Positions 37,024-49,500 are shown, numbered from the stretch's first letter. The stretch is DNA of 64,000 nt from Arthrobotrys musiformis (GCA_036971715.1 JAVHJL010000001.1:5192304-5256303), one strand, 5' to 3'. Notes: a model not told the origin generated them from the sequence alone. Numbers and translations are program-made.

Positions 37024-38804
37024 ATGTCAAGAGTAGGTTCTACAGCTGCTCGGACGACACGATCGATTCAACATGCAAGCATACCACGGCAACTACTTGC
37101 ACACGACCCAGGTACCATCTCCCACATGCATCGCGCCGATTGAAAATCCTGGCTAATCACATGCAGGCAGAGAACGCGTGGTGATTCTCGGATCGGGATG
37201 GGCAGGGTTTACGATTTCGCGGAATCTTGACAAAAAGAAGTTTCAGCCCGTCGTGGTTTCTCCTCGGTCATACTTCGTCTTTACACCTCTGCTTGCATCG
37301 ACAGCCGTCGGTACCTTAGAGTTCCGAAATACGTTAGAGCCCGTCAGAGGACGCAATGCTGGCGTCGACTATATCCAAGGTTGGGCCGACGATGTCAGCT
37401 TTGACCGGAAAACGGTAACAGTGGAGGCGGCAGCTAGTAAAGTGGGGAACGGACCCAATGCAGACAAAGCCAGCGCAAACTCCTCTGGTCGCGGAAATTT
37501 ATTCGATATTAGTTACGATAAGTTAATTGTTGCGGTTGGTTGCTACAGCCAGACATTTGGTACTAAAGGGGTTCGAGAAAACGCTCTGTTTTTGAAGGAC
37601 GTGGGGGATGCAAGAAAGATCCGAAGTAGAATTCTAGAATGTAAGCTCCCTTTTGTTCAATGACTGTGGCTTAACATCTGGCACTAAAGTCCCCAGGCTT
37701 CGAAACAGCTTCGTTACCCACAACTTCGGATTATCTCAGAAAACGACTGCTCAATTTCGCAATTGTCGGCGGTGGACGTGAGTTTTCCCTCATCAGTCGT
37801 AGAAAAATGTGTTGGCCGTCACTCAGATCGAATTCTACGTAGCCACCGGTGTTGAGTTTGCCGCTGAGCTCTTCGATCTATGCCACGAAGACCTTAGCCG
37901 GTTGTATCCCACCCTGATCCCATATGTCAAGATCTCGATATATGATGTCGCTCCGAAGATCCTACCGATGTTTGACGCGAAGCTAGCAAATTACGCCTTG
38001 AACCTTTTCAAAAGAGACGGCATTCAAATCAAGACCGAGCATCATATTCAGGAATTACGACGTGGTCTACCCGATTCCTCAGACGACCGAAATGACGCCG
38101 GTTGTCTTACTCTCACGACTCAAGAGGAGGGAGATATCGGGGTGGGGATGTGTGTATGGTCAACCGGCCTTATGATGAATCCGTTCGTTCAGAAGGCCCT
38201 AGACTCGGTACACACATACCCCAAATCCTCCGCAACGCCCAACAAGCCCGAAATAGCACCCGATAGTCCGACAGATCTAAAGTGGTCTCTGAAGCGCCAT
38301 TCAAAGACCGGAGGATTGATGGTCGACGATCGTTTCCGAGTGCAGCTTGTCCAATCTGATTCTCCGGCCGAAGCGACCGTCGAGGACGTCTTCGCTGTTG
38401 GAGACGTATCGGTCGTAGAGAAATCACCACTTCCTGCAACAGCCCAGGTTGCTAATCAAGAGGCGAGATGGCTTGCACAACACTTAAACAATGGAGACAT
38501 TAAGTCGCATCGTTTTTCGTTCCGGAATCTCGGGGTTATGACATATCTGGGTGGGATGAGAGCGATTATGCAGACTGGCGAACGTGAAATAAAAGGGTAA
38601 GCTTACACCTCTCCACACACCCTATATCTGGCTTTTTTCAACCCAAGGTCTTGGTTCTAACGCGGGCTACGCGATAGACGGACAGCGTGGCTCATCTGGA
38701 GAGGGGCCTATCTCACGAAGACCGTAAGTTGGCGGAATAAGCTATTGATACCGATTTATTGGGCGATCAACTGGGTTTTTGGAAGGGATATATCCCGATT
38801 CTGA
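37024..38804 (+). CDS. Alternative (type II) NADH:ubiquinone oxidoreductase, mitochondrial
   Basis: Transfers electrons from NADH to ubiquinone at the inner mitochondrial membrane without pumping protons. Five exons: 37024-37111, 37167-37640, 37697-37777, 37843-38596, 38678-38804; introns 55-81 bp; product 507 residues. The first exon encodes an Arg/Ser/Ala-rich N-terminus typical of a mitochondrial import signal. Two nucleotide-binding Rossmann motifs are visible: VVILGSGWAG (about 34-43, FAD) and VGGGPTGVEFAAEL (about 211-224, NADH). VFAVGDVS is the third conserved site near the FAD, and the C-terminus (WRNKLLIPIYWAINWVFGRDISRF) has the amphipathic membrane-binding helix seen in Nde1/Ndi1. 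No EF-hand is present. Whether it faces matrix or intermembrane space cannot be decided. Confidence 0.93.
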
Positions 38805-39908
38805 GACTAGCCTCGGAGCTAAAAAGCATTTGACGCGCGGCATTCAAACAGCTGCCTTTCTTGCAAAGGCTTGCGCCAGCTCCTTTCAGTCACTGCTTCC
38901 CTAAGACGGGGAATAGTTATTTGACCGTCACAATGCCGCATCCGTTGACTGATCTAAATTCGTCCCAAAATTATTTCAAACAGTTAGGCGAATTTTGGCT
39001 TCACCGGATGGAGGGCGGCGCTGTAAAATAGACATATATGACACATCTCTCATTCTTTTAAAGAAATTCGTTGACAGCGGGCTTCTGGAAGCCCGAAGCC
39101 GGACAAGACTAATTCAGATTCTTCTCTCCCTCCTTGTTCCAAACGTTAGCCTTCTGCAATATAAGGGCCCTTGGAACAACTGTCATAATGATGAAGGTTC
39201 CTAGTTCAAGCTCCGCCATCATGATTTAGATATTCTCGACTTTTCTCTGTGCTTTACAATCGTGGTCCAGAGTCTGACCCGATGGCCTTGAAGTTAGTAC
39301 GTATGGGACCTGATTGGTTAAATATCTTATCCCGCAAAGCATATCCACAAAAATACGAGGTCGTTGATTCGTGGGGAGCACGACTTCATCTCTGGCGTTA
39401 GAGGGCAACCTAGAATGGATGGCAGTCCGCCATAACGTCGACTAGTTTGGGTACACTGCGCCCAGGCTTATCTCAGCTAATATAACTACGTTTACTAGAC
39501 TGCCTCAAGAAGTGTTATAGTGGCAGCGGAAAATTCCAGTTTCAGGTCTGTTCGGAATGCGACGATTCGCTTCCACAGGTCCTTGTATGTACAAAAACGC
39601 ATATCGTAACCAACGCATCTAGGACTCTTGATGTGAGCACATTTAACAACCCTAGTATTCATGTTCCCTTTGCTAGATACACGACACCCGAATGGATCGC
39701 CACAGTGCGATCTACTGCACTGGCTAGTCTTTCCCTTTTCACTGGCTTCTCATTCTGAGAGCAATCCTACATTCAGTAAGTTAGGTTGGGCTGTACCACA
39801 GATGCGCTTCGACGCTCGACCGAGTACTTGCCAACGACATTGAAGCTGAGTAGTAGACAGTATTGTGCTTCTAGATAAAAACTTTCATAGTCGGTCCCCT
39901 TGTTTAAT
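38805..39908. other. Intergenic, no supported gene
   Basis: Only short frames without recognisable content. The left part is the 3' flank of the NADH dehydrogenase gene and the right part faces the stop of a minus-strand orphan gene. Confidence 0.5.
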
Positions 39909-40397
39909 TCACGGGAGAAGGGGCCAGAACTTTCGAAGTCTTCGGCCAGCTCGCCGAAACTCTTGCTGGTCTATATTGTGACGAGAGGAAACTTCATCCA
40001 ATTTGTGATCTTTGCTGGGATTGACTACCTCTCGTACCACATCGTACCGATCAGCACCGCAAATGGCTGCGGCTGCGCGATAAAACCCCCAACGAGAACT
40101 GTATTTTGCTAGCATGTACGCATAGACGTGGAGGTGGGAAGGATTGAAGGGGGGTGGTTGTCGGATGGGGAATCCATCGTAACGAGCGCGACTGATAGCA
40201 AAGAAAACGTCCGACGTCTCGCTGAGTTTGTGCAACCGGGTTTTCGCAACACGGCGTTCTAATAGTTCTTCGCGTATTCGGTCTCGATACCAGGTTGGCG
40301 GGGACTGCCGCGATAGGCCTAGCATTTTGAACCACGGTTTTAGGATGTTGTCTGTTGTGAACCGCATTTTCGGTAGTTCGATGTCGACCTTGGGCAT
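39909..40397 (-). CDS. Small conserved ascomycete protein of unknown function
   Basis: Single-exon frame of 162 residues with an ATG in good context. It is basic and helical-looking. I recall a family in filamentous ascomycetes sharing PPTWYRDRIREE, LSETSDVFFAISRARYDGFP, VYAYMLAKYSSRWGFYR and NPSKDHKLDEV; these highly structured stretches argue for a real gene. A short N-terminal hydrophobic stretch exists but no clear signal peptide. Function is not known. Confidence 0.78.
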   Translation of the reverse strand: MPKVDIELPKMRFTTDNILKPWFKMLGLSRQSPPTWYRDRIREELLERRVAKTRLHKLSETSDVFFAISRARYDGFPIRQPPPFNPSHLHVYAYMLAKYSSRWGFYRAAAAICGADRYDVVREVVNPSKDHKLDEVSSRHNIDQQEFRRAGRRLRKFWPLLP

Positions 40398-41452
40398 GGT
40401 AGTACAGTTGGAATTATATTAGTTCCTGGCACAATCGCGCGGCAATTTAGGGTTGCAGTCAGAGTTTCTACCTGGCACAATTAACTGGGCTCACAAGGTT
40501 GTGGTAATGTAGAATGCAAGACATTGTGACCCTGGCGCCGAGACAATTGTAACCTTGTGTTTGTTGTCTTCCGAAGCTGATGCATGATACGCTTTTGACT
40601 ATTGAAGAGGTACTGCAGCACACCATGCAGTTTCACGGCCAACTTCAGGCATCATATGAGTGACGTAGCTCAAATACTTCAGGCACAATTCCCCTGGTAG
40701 CACAAAAGCCACCTCATAGCGGGATAGCGTACGCATTAATACTCGTAAACACATTTCTTCGAATGAATTCGCAGGGGATATATCTGTCGGTAGTACTATT
40801 TGGAGAGGGCTCCGGCGGGCAAAAGCACAACCACCTTGATTCCAGCTTCGTGATACCAATCCTGTAAAGGTATACCACAAGATAAGTTTGGTTCGACGAG
40901 CTAACGCATAGTTCAGTGGCCCTTGCTATCGACGGATTAATCCCGCGGCTTTGCCATTCGAGCGCAATTACTTTGGCAAAGACCTCAGTCCAAACCAAGT
41001 TCAACAGCGCCGACAAGAGCTCGAAAGCTCTCTAACTAGTCAATCTCATCTCATTTCATCCGCAATATCTGAGTAGCGCAACTGATTTATGGAGACACCA
41101 GAAGTCGTGTAACGCGAGCTTGAAGCCCTCGCAGCCCCCCCATTCACACCCCTCGATATAACCTTTACTAGCCATCAGTACCAGACACTCAGGCATCTCC
41201 GCGGCAGTAGGCGGGTGCCTAATACTTCGATACCACCCTCGTCAGAGAAGCGAATTCGCGGATATATATCAATATATCCAGTCCCATTGCGACTACCGCT
41301 TTCGAAAATTGTAATCTTACGTATCCTCACTCTCCGCCCTTAGTTTTCTATCGCCACAAACCTCATCTTGATTAATCTCTTCTTCTTGCACAAAATATAC
41401 TACTATATTGTTTTCACCTCAAATACTTACAATCACGCCCCGCAAGTTCAAC
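40398..41452. other. Intergenic with an unassigned minus-strand frame
   Basis: Two overlapping minus frames (41016-40714 and 40880-40599) have moderately protein-like composition but match nothing I recognise and have no clear splice structure. They may be a relic. The 300 bases before 41453 are the likely promoter of the fusion gene. Confidence 0.45.
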
Positions 41453-43465
41453 ATGGCTACAGAAGAAACAAGGCCGACAGTTGTTGGGTTGTACGGCATA
41501 CCGGGATGCGGAAAGTCCTTCCTACTCAAGCAGCTCGCCCAAGAGCTTGGGAAGGAAAAGTTTACTTTCTACGAAGGCTCCGAAGTAATCGCGGGCCTTG
41601 TTCCTGGGGGTCTAGGTGCCTTTATAAAAATGGACAAGGGAAAGAAGGAAGACTGGCGGCGGCTTGCCATCGATCATGTTCGAAACTCCTCTCTGAGCAA
41701 CGGGAGGGTAGCGGTCGTCGCTGGTCATATCATGTTCTGGGATGAAGGAGAGGAAAAGGGGGAACCCGTTTACACAGATCGCGACCTAAATACGTATACA
41801 CACATCATCTACCTTGATACCCCTGCCGAACTAGCATTTCAACGACGATGCAACGATACTGGGCGTAACCGCCCTTCCTATTCCGCTCAGCATCTCGGGA
41901 GATGGCAATCAGAAGAGAAAAGAGTGTTGCGCGAACTTTGCTATCAATATCAGATATTATTCTCAACGGCTGTACACAGTGCAACATTACTGAGCAGGGT
42001 GGCAATGCTACTACGCGATTTCTCCTTACACAGTGACGACTTAAATCTTTCATCTGTTGAGTCGGCACTGGATGAAATCGTTGGAGCTCGTTCAGGGAAA
42101 TTGCATACTATGTTGGTTTTAGACGCGGACCGGACGTTGAGCCCTAATGATAGTGGCAAATTGTTCTGGGATCTGGTCTCCAAGAGCCGGCATATGGACG
42201 GAGAAGATCCCTTGAAGACTCTCTTCAGTAGTCCCATGGGGTATTCATATTCCGCGTTTAGGCAAGCTACTCTGTTGTACGAAGATTTGGCGGACGATCT
42301 GGAGTTCGACAGACTGTGCGAAAAGGTTGCTGGTTCTGTGCAAATGTACCCAGAGTTTGCGTCACTATTGCAACGTTCGACAGAAAAGGATCATGTCGGC
42401 GCCGTAGTTGTAACCTGTGGTCTGCGCCGAGTATGGGAAAAGGTCCTCGAGAGAGAAGGGCTCTTTGGAAAGATTAAAATCATTGGTGGTGGCCGCCTCG
42501 ATGATAAAGTCGTTGTTACCGCCGCGGCCAAAGCTGCTGTGGTTTCCCGTCTCAAACACAAGCATAAAACCTACACCGTGGCCTTTGGAGACAGCGTTCT
42601 AGATCTCCCAATGCTACACCAGGCTGACGAAGCCATCGTTGTGGTTGGGGACAAGGCGACGCGTAGTAAGATCATGGACAAGGCGTTATTAGACGCCATC
42701 GAAAACGGTGGCCTGTCTGCAAGACAGGTTCTTCTTCCCGCTCATGTTACGCCACGCGCAAACAATACCATCCTTCCAATTCTCGAGCTCACCGACCCCG
42801 GTTTCATCGAATCCTTGACGCGAAGTCGCCCGCAAATGCTACCCAAAATACTTCACGCGACCGAAAGTAGTGCGGCCAAAGTGCTGATGACCCCAATGCG
42901 TGACTCTGGAATCGCTGGTCCAGCGCTTCGAGAAGCCCATCGCAGGGTTGGGTGGTATTTGGCTATAGAATTATTGACGAAGGTTATCGGAGTGGAAGAG
43001 CACACCATACCCCACGTTCAGGGGAATAATACCACCGGCTACCGACTCCAAAATGAAAAATCCACGTTAATTGTAGCGTTGATGCGTGGTGGGGAACCGA
43101 TGGCCCTTGGGGTTAACGATGCCTTTCCTTCGGCTATTTTCCTACATGCGAAGTGCCCGGACGACATCAAGCCTGTACATGCACTGCAGCAGCACTCTAT
43201 CATCCTTGTCGACTCAGTGATCAACAGCGGGAAGACTATAGTCCAATTCCTCCAGCATATACGCAAGATAAATCCTTCAGTTCCAGTTGTGGTAGTCGCT
43301 GGGGTTGTACAGGCTGGCTCGCTGGCTGAAGGTAGTCTTGCAGAATTGATGGAGTGCCGCTCTAATTTTAGTATTGTGGCACTTCGAATCTCTGAAAACA
43401 AGTATACGGGCCGAGGTACAACCGACACCGGCAACCGGCTATTCAATACAACGTATATTCCTTGA
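41453..43465 (+). CDS. Three-domain fusion: P-loop kinase-like, HAD phosphatase-like, UPRTase-like
   Basis: Intronless frame of 670 residues. Domain 1 (about 8-190) has the Walker A sequence GIPGCGKS and a kinase-like THIIYLDTPAELAFQRRC. Domain 2 (about 218-430) carries HAD motifs: LDADRT (nucleophile Asp), VVTCGL, and FGDSVLDLPML. Domain 3 (about 440-670) resembles uracil phosphoribosyltransferase: a PRPP-loop position written ILVDSVINSGKT and the C-terminal uracil-site pattern GRGTTDTGNRLFNT. The PRPP loop departs from the usual LLxDPMLATGGS form, so catalysis is uncertain. The combination suggests nucleotide or nucleobase handling: phosphorylation, dephosphorylation and phosphoribosyl transfer in one chain. 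Start ATG 41453 gives MATEETRP directly before the P-loop. No signal sequence, so cytosolic. I recall similar multidomain fungal proteins but no experimentally named member. Confidence 0.88.
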   Translation: MATEETRPTVVGLYGIPGCGKSFLLKQLAQELGKEKFTFYEGSEVIAGLVPGGLGAFIKMDKGKKEDWRRLAIDHVRNSSLSNGRVAVVAGHIMFWDEGEEKGEPVYTDRDLNTYTHIIYLDTPAELAFQRRCNDTGRNRPSYSAQHLGRWQSEEKRVLRELCYQYQILFSTAVHSATLLSRVAMLLRDFSLHSDDLNLSSVESALDEIVGARSGKLHTMLVLDADRTLSPNDSGKLFWDLVSKSRHMDGEDPLKTLFSSPMGYSYSAFRQATLLYEDLADDLEFDRLCEKVAGSVQMYPEFASLLQRSTEKDHVGAVVVTCGLRRVWEKVLEREGLFGKIKIIGGGRLDDKVVVTAAAKAAVVSRLKHKHKTYTVAFGDSVLDLPMLHQADEAIVVVGDKATRSKIMDKALLDAIENGGLSARQVLLPAHVTPRANNTILPILELTDPGFIESLTRSRPQMLPKILHATESSAAKVLMTPMRDSGIAGPALREAHRRVGWYLAIELLTKVIGVEEHTIPHVQGNNTTGYRLQNEKSTLIVALMRGGEPMALGVNDAFPSAIFLHAKCPDDIKPVHALQQHSIILVDSVINSGKTIVQFLQHIRKINPSVPVVVVAGVVQAGSLAEGSLAELMECRSNFSIVALRISENKYTGRGTTDTGNRLFNTTYIP

Positions 43466-44259
43466 TAGACATCTCTTAGTAGCAGCAGTACTGCTTTACG
43501 CTTGCATGGACCTACATATCGTTATGAGGAACACTTTTTCTTTTGTCTTGACCGTTTTTTCTTCTTTCCATTGTCGATATCGGTCGGGGTTGCTGTTGCG
43601 AAGTCACTGGTCAACGTCGAGACAGTCCGCGCTTTTCGTTTTGGTCTATGTATGTATGATTCAACGGCAGGGCATCAGGACCCCGGCATAGGGTTGAAAT
43701 CTTTCAGAATATATATTTTTTGTAGAGGGGCTGCCTGTGTCTCGTCCTAAAGTCACTTTATGATTTTAAAGCCAGCTTTGTTCAGTCGATACTACATTAG
43801 CTATCAGAGTTCTTGGAATGGCTAGCACTATGTCTGGATCGTGTTATACTGCACGATAAGGGACCTAAAATTCGAGAACAGGTATCTTTAGGCTCGACAA
43901 CAAAGACAAATAGATGTATAAGTGTATTAAGCTCGGCCGATAGTTGTATTCCAAACAACCCAGATGATCGATGAAGAAGCTACCAACCCTAGCTCGACGA
44001 TAGGTCTAAGAATAGACACTGGGTTGAACAACACAGAGCCCTCGTTCTGTTGTAATTTGCATTTCGAGCGAAAAAGCCTAATCTGGAATCCCTGCTAGAT
44101 TTGTGCGGCAATGGGCTTTGTGTGGCCACCGAAGTTCAATGCCCGTCTAATCAGGCAGAGAAGGTAGGAATACCACCTGTTATATCACCGATTACAGGAA
44201 AGAAACCTAAACTACTAATGCATGCGAGACTTGGTTTAAGAGTTAAACGTTTTTACAGA
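43466..44259. other. Intergenic, no supported gene
   Basis: 3' flank of the fusion gene (T-rich) followed by DNA without recognisable coding before the GH71 remnant. Confidence 0.5.
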
Positions 44260-44690
44260 GCTCGGACAGTATCCGTGGTTACAAGCGAAGCTACAGAGGC
44301 CCAGGTACGAATCACCTCAACCGTAAGCTGGATATCCCACCCTACCAGTCTCCAGTGGTGATTGGACCTGGGCGCCATAGGCAGTGCAGTTACAAGGTCC
44401 AGGTTTGCAATACCCGTGCCACAGCAGAATTGGCAAGGGCCAATAAATTATTTGCTAGTCTGGGGTCCCTCCCTGCGTACAACACAAGAGAATTATTTGC
44501 AACCGTTCCCGCGACACAGACACCAGTCAGGCCTCCAGGATTAGATGTAACAGTAACGGTGGTATACATGATAGAAGTTGTGATCACGGTCGCAGTTTGG
44601 GTGATTTGGCCTGAACAGCTCCCTGTGGTGGTAGAGGTGTTGCTGCCACTCGTTGATGTATTGCCTCTTGTCTCCGTTGCGCTGCGAAGT
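44255..44690 (-). pseudogene. Remnant of GH71 alpha-1,3-glucanase C-terminal Cys-rich region
   Basis: On the minus strand short Cys-rich pieces in different frames match the repeats found after the catalytic domain of fungal mutanases: GPCQFCCGTG, then shifted by one frame GYCKPGPCNCTAYGAQV, then after an in-frame TGA, GDSYLGLCSFACNHGYCP. Upstream on the same strand is a Ser/Thr-rich stretch with TTTGSCSG and TTSIMYTTVTVTSNP. No catalytic GH71 domain was found. At least one frameshift and one stop make it a pseudogene. Confidence 0.65.
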
Positions 44691-45121
44691 TAGTATTGAG
44701 CGACTTGCTCGCGTTCGCTGCTTTGTATTAGCTACACTAACACAAATATCGATGGTAGACTATAATTATAACAACGACATACGCCTCGGATTTTGCACCC
44801 ATCTCCTCCCGACCCGTCCTCACGACGTATGTGAATATGTGCTGGGTGATTGGTCAATTCATCAGCGCCGGGTCTCTTCGCGGACTCTTGCACCGAATTG
44901 ACGATTGGGCATGGAGGTAGGTGCTATTTTGCGTAATATATCAGTGTCATTTCTCGCAGCATGCAACTAATTCGCTGTGTTGAATAGAATTCCCAGCGCC
45001 ATCTAATGATATACCCCTTCTGATAGTTCTCGGCGCCATCTTTGCTCCCGGGCGCTCGCGAAGCTTTCAAGCGTCTTGCCTCTGGCCTTTTGGGCGAGCA
45101 GGTTCAAAAAAAAACCCTTCC
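44691..45121. other. Intergenic between two gene remnants
   Basis: No recognisable coding on either strand. Confidence 0.45.
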
Positions 45122-45739
45122 ATGACTATTCGTGTCGATGAGCTTGAAAAGCATCTCCAACAAGGAACATCCTATATCGACTGTTTCAAAGACACCAGTC
45201 TCCGCCGCACAGAGATAGCTTACGCGGGGTGGGTGACCCATGCTCTCTGTGGCATCTGGTTTGGCGGGGACGTCATACATTCCCTGGAGCAAGCCGGGTT
45301 CGATACCAAAAGATCTTTCAATTTTGCAGTGTGGTTGAACGGTGTCGCTGTCGCCTGGGTACCAGCTCACTCTCGCCGGTACTATCGGTGCGTGGTTTGA
45401 GACCGCTGGTTCGATCGACACACTTTGTACTTGACCGGCCTCCCTGTCACGTTTACTGTCTTGGATACCGTCGCGTTCCTGGGTGATCTCTGACCCTAAA
45501 CCGGCGTATGAATAGGCTTCAGGTGCCCTAATGTGCTTTTTGTGGTCGCTAGTGATCTCGCTGTCGGTCTGGCGCCCTACCGCTTGTTCGCAAAAATTTC
45601 TTCTACACGTTTTAGGATCAAAACGATCCTCCTAGCCCGAAACGCTTATAACATTACCAGCAGCGGTGCAAACTTTCTAAGCCCACCAATATTGAACCCT
45701 ACCACATGGAGACTTCGGAGGAAAGGTACCTTTGTGTAG
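45122..45739 (+). pseudogene. Remnant of MFS sugar transporter (alpha-glucoside permease type)
   Basis: Three pieces resemble alpha-glucoside/maltose permeases. 45122-45400 has ELEKHLQQGTSYIDCFK and LRRTEIAYAGWVTHALCG, the end of the central loop and the start of a helix. About 45419-45489 in another frame has TLYLTGLPVTF. 45533-45739 has ISSTRFRIKTILLARNAYNI and LSPPILNPTTW, a region near the last helices. The intervening helices and the N-terminal half are missing and frames are interrupted, so no transporter can be made. It lies beside the GH71 glucanase remnant. Confidence 0.68.
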
Positions 45740-46510
45740 TGTAGCTTTTGTTTCCTTTGCCTTGTTTGGTCTTATTTTCGTCTTCCAGAGCCTAATTCAG
45801 TGCTAGGAAGTTTCGTTCTATCCACATTGACCCCACCCCATACTGAACTGCTAGGAGTTGCTTCAAACAAGCTTACAATGCTCTAATTGAAGGGCTTTGA
45901 TCACTCGAAGAGACGTCTAGATAGTAATTACAATATTGATCACACCTCAATGCCTCTCTACTTTTCCCATGGGGGCCCTAGCCCGTTTTTCCACGTTTCT
46001 TCGATGCTCGCAATTGCAAACACTTAGACATTAATTCTGTCTTGTCAGAACTAAATTTAGTATAGCAACATAGGGTAACCTGTATACATGTGGGAGGTAA
46101 CCTCGGGCTATCAGATGTCAAAATGCATTCCTATATATATTCAGGTGCATGGGCGGCGCCATAGTAACGTATAAACCCTTTCTACAGGTTTTGATACTAA
46201 CGGCTTCTATGAGTTTCAAATGCAGTGATCCTTAACTTCATTGACCTGATAATTCCACATTGTAGCCAAAATCACAAGCGTTTAAACAGTCAAGGCTGGG
46301 CAAGATTTTAGCCCCGTCGCTATTGAGAATCTGATGCGTCGCAATTTATCTCGTAAACCAGATGCTACTGTGTCTGGTCGCAATTGATCTCATTATATGA
46401 GCAATTGCTGGTACTGTATGTGAAAAAAATTTAAGGGAGGAATGTAAATTGAGATCAGAGTTTGAGTGGTCCTCTCGTTTCCATGTTAAATCTCATATCT
46501 ATCCATTACA
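45740..46510. other. Intergenic, no supported gene
   Basis: AT-rich DNA without recognisable coding; right edge is the 3' flank of the helicase-like gene. Confidence 0.5.
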
Positions 46511-49500
46511 CTATTTTCTGACCCCAGTGCTCTGTATCCAATTGTCAAAATCTGATACCGTAGTCGCAACAGCTTCTTGTAAATTTTCAAATTGTTGTAT
46601 GGCTTCCACCACCTTCCCTATCGCTGAGATTCCCTCACCATCCAGGACAGGGCCCAGTGATTCAATCGAGTTTTCAATACTTGTTATTCGCTGCTCGTAA
46701 TCACGGACGACCTCATGTCCACCCAATATTTTATCTATCGCCTCCATCGTGGATTTCTTTCTAGCGGTATTCTCCAATTTCTCAGTCATCGCTCGAAGCT
46801 TTGACTTGGACTCCATGATCGAGCTTAGCAGTAAAAAGGCTACCATTCTGAAACACTGTCGGGAGGGAGAGCTTGTAGATTGCGTTCCGCTGACCGGGTT
46901 GTCTAAAATCCCGGTTATGCGTCTGTGCTTCGGTCCCTGCTCGATGTAACGTTTATTCCGCAACCTGCCGCTGCAAATACGCCAATTGCGTTGGATAATG
47001 CATGCCGCCTTATTTTGTAAGCTCCGCTCGGTCTCGTTTCCTGAGGTTTTAACACCCTCATTGGAGATCGCGTCGTCTACAACTTGGTCCTCCGCGATTC
47101 CTTCGACCCAGGACGCAGAGTTAGAGTCGCTTGGGAGTTGAAATGGAATTGTCAGCAAGGTGTCGAATTTCTTTGGCTTCTGAGATTGCGGAACCAAGTG
47201 GGTGTGTATTATTGGATCCGCCTTGCTCTGTACAACATCAACGTGCTCTAGTATCCACGGGAAGAATCCATGGTTTTGAACTGGTACGTTCAGTGATGCT
47301 TGATGGTTGGGAGCTCCTTGGCGTGCTACCCAGAAGCTCCTTTTCCTCGCTTGTTGGTAGAAGCTCTATAAAAATTAGCATTGATTTAACGACAAGTATT
47401 ATTGAGAAGATATCTCTGAGAAATACCTGAATGAAATCAGGAGCGCCCTTCATTGAATTGAGCGCTCTGGAATTTAAAATAGCCACTACGCAATTTGAAT
47501 CGAGTCTGCGACACATAGCCTCTTTATACCAAGACTCCCGGCCGCAAGATGGTACGATCCCCCACAAAAAGTTATATATTTCAATTATGTCGTTGAGACC
47601 TTCGGTAGCAGCATTAGAGGCGGAAATATTGTACTCTTTTTTCCGGTCTTGATTTAGAATGATGTTACTTTGTAAGTACTGAAGCTGTGATTGTTTGAGT
47701 ATGATATGGTTCGATGATGCTCTGTAAATCTGTTCAACGATCAGCGTCAGAGTTGTTTCATAGCGTCGGGCTCAAAGTTTAGGTAATAAAAAGTATGAGC
47801 GGTCTGAAGCTCGAAACCTACTACAACTGCCATAACACGGTCCAATCTATTCAAAAGGAGGTGGATGTCCCGAAATTCTGCCAAGCTGAAGATACTTTCC
47901 TTAAACTTTTGACAAAAAGCAACCATCTATGCGCTGTCATTTAGCCTCCGCCACACTCCGCACCTAAAGCTACCATTCTAATTAAATTAGTGGAGGTGTG
48001 AGTTAGACCTACTGTCGGTATCGTTTTCGATTGGTCCCAAAGAGAGCTCTCTACCCCATGGAGGAGGTTCATAGCGGATTTGCCGTGTGGCTCTATGCCG
48101 GAGAGATGCCTCCACCAAAGGCCTGTTTCGTAGCAGCCTGTAGTGGTTCCCAGTTAGAACCTTTACAGGACCTGTGCGATAGACGAAAGCACAAAAGGAC
48201 TTACGACGAAGGCTTGTTGACTTCATCTTCTCCCAGCGATCCAAAAGATTCCAAAAATTAATCTTTTCCGCGTTTGGAGCTGTCATGTTGCGTATCATAG
48301 CCCTCAGCCGCCAGTCGAATTTGTCGAGACATCCGAGAATCATCAGAGCCTCCTGTTGGACTGTCCTTTCTTTGCTGTTTCTATTTTTCAAAGCGATTGA
48401 CTTCTTGTGCGCGATGAATAATCTCGCTGAGGGACACTGGAGCACATCGGACACGACAATCACATCCTCGAATACACGCTTCCACCATTGATGGCCTGTG
48501 AAATATATGTTTTAGTCCAACAAGAAAGCTGGAGGGGTATCCGACTACACTCTACCTTCTCGCTTTATGGTACTCCGTACCGATTCCCCTTCCAAAGCTC
48601 CGTTTTGGTAAAGATACTCGCAATATTGAGCCAATACCGCCATTGACCATGCCATCTGATTTCGAACGTCCATTGTCAGGAATCTGCTTCTTTCAATAAC
48701 GCAATGTGACTTTGTGAGGGACTTTTAATTACTTCAAGATGCTCAATCATTTCGTCTTTTGTTATAAATGCCTTATGTACTCGCTTTTTCTGGCAATCCC
48801 CGCTATTGCAAGACCCTAAAATGTGCAACAACATTATGATTCACCTATATGTCAGTATCTTTCTAACATAGTTGTGTTTTGCTAAGAGTTAAGGCTATGA
48901 TTTAGATACTAACCTTGAAGTGCATAATATCGGCAAACCTCAAGCCTATAGTATTCTTGTTTCTGGTAGATTCTGTGTCTGTCGTAGACTTCAACTATCC
49001 ACCTCTGAAGAACTTGAACGATCCGAGATACCAAATGGTCACCGGTTACGTGCTGCGTTCCGAACCCGTCACCATCATAAACAGGCGATGGTTTAGTTAT
49101 ATTATACCCATCTCCATTTTCTCTAGCAACAGCCTCAAATATCAATAGCATTGTATCATCATTAGCCAAAGTCCGACTCTTATGGAGATCCAACAGTTTT
49201 TGGGCGCATAGTGTAATTATATTGCCCATAGGGAGTCTGCCGTCTGGTAGTTGCGTGGAGGAGGCTCCATAAGACAGAGCCAGATATTTCAGGGCCTACA
49301 TATTATATTAGTGCAAATTCTCATCTCACTGTACCAACGGACCATCGTATTGGGGAACCTAATACCATAAGATTCGCCAAAGCTCTGGCCTCTGGTGCGC
49401 TGCTAGAGGGCGCCCTCGCCCCGGGATTGTTTTTGCCAAATATAATCTGATTCAGGAATTTCGAGGTATCCTGAAATAACTTTGAAACTTGCGGATAATA

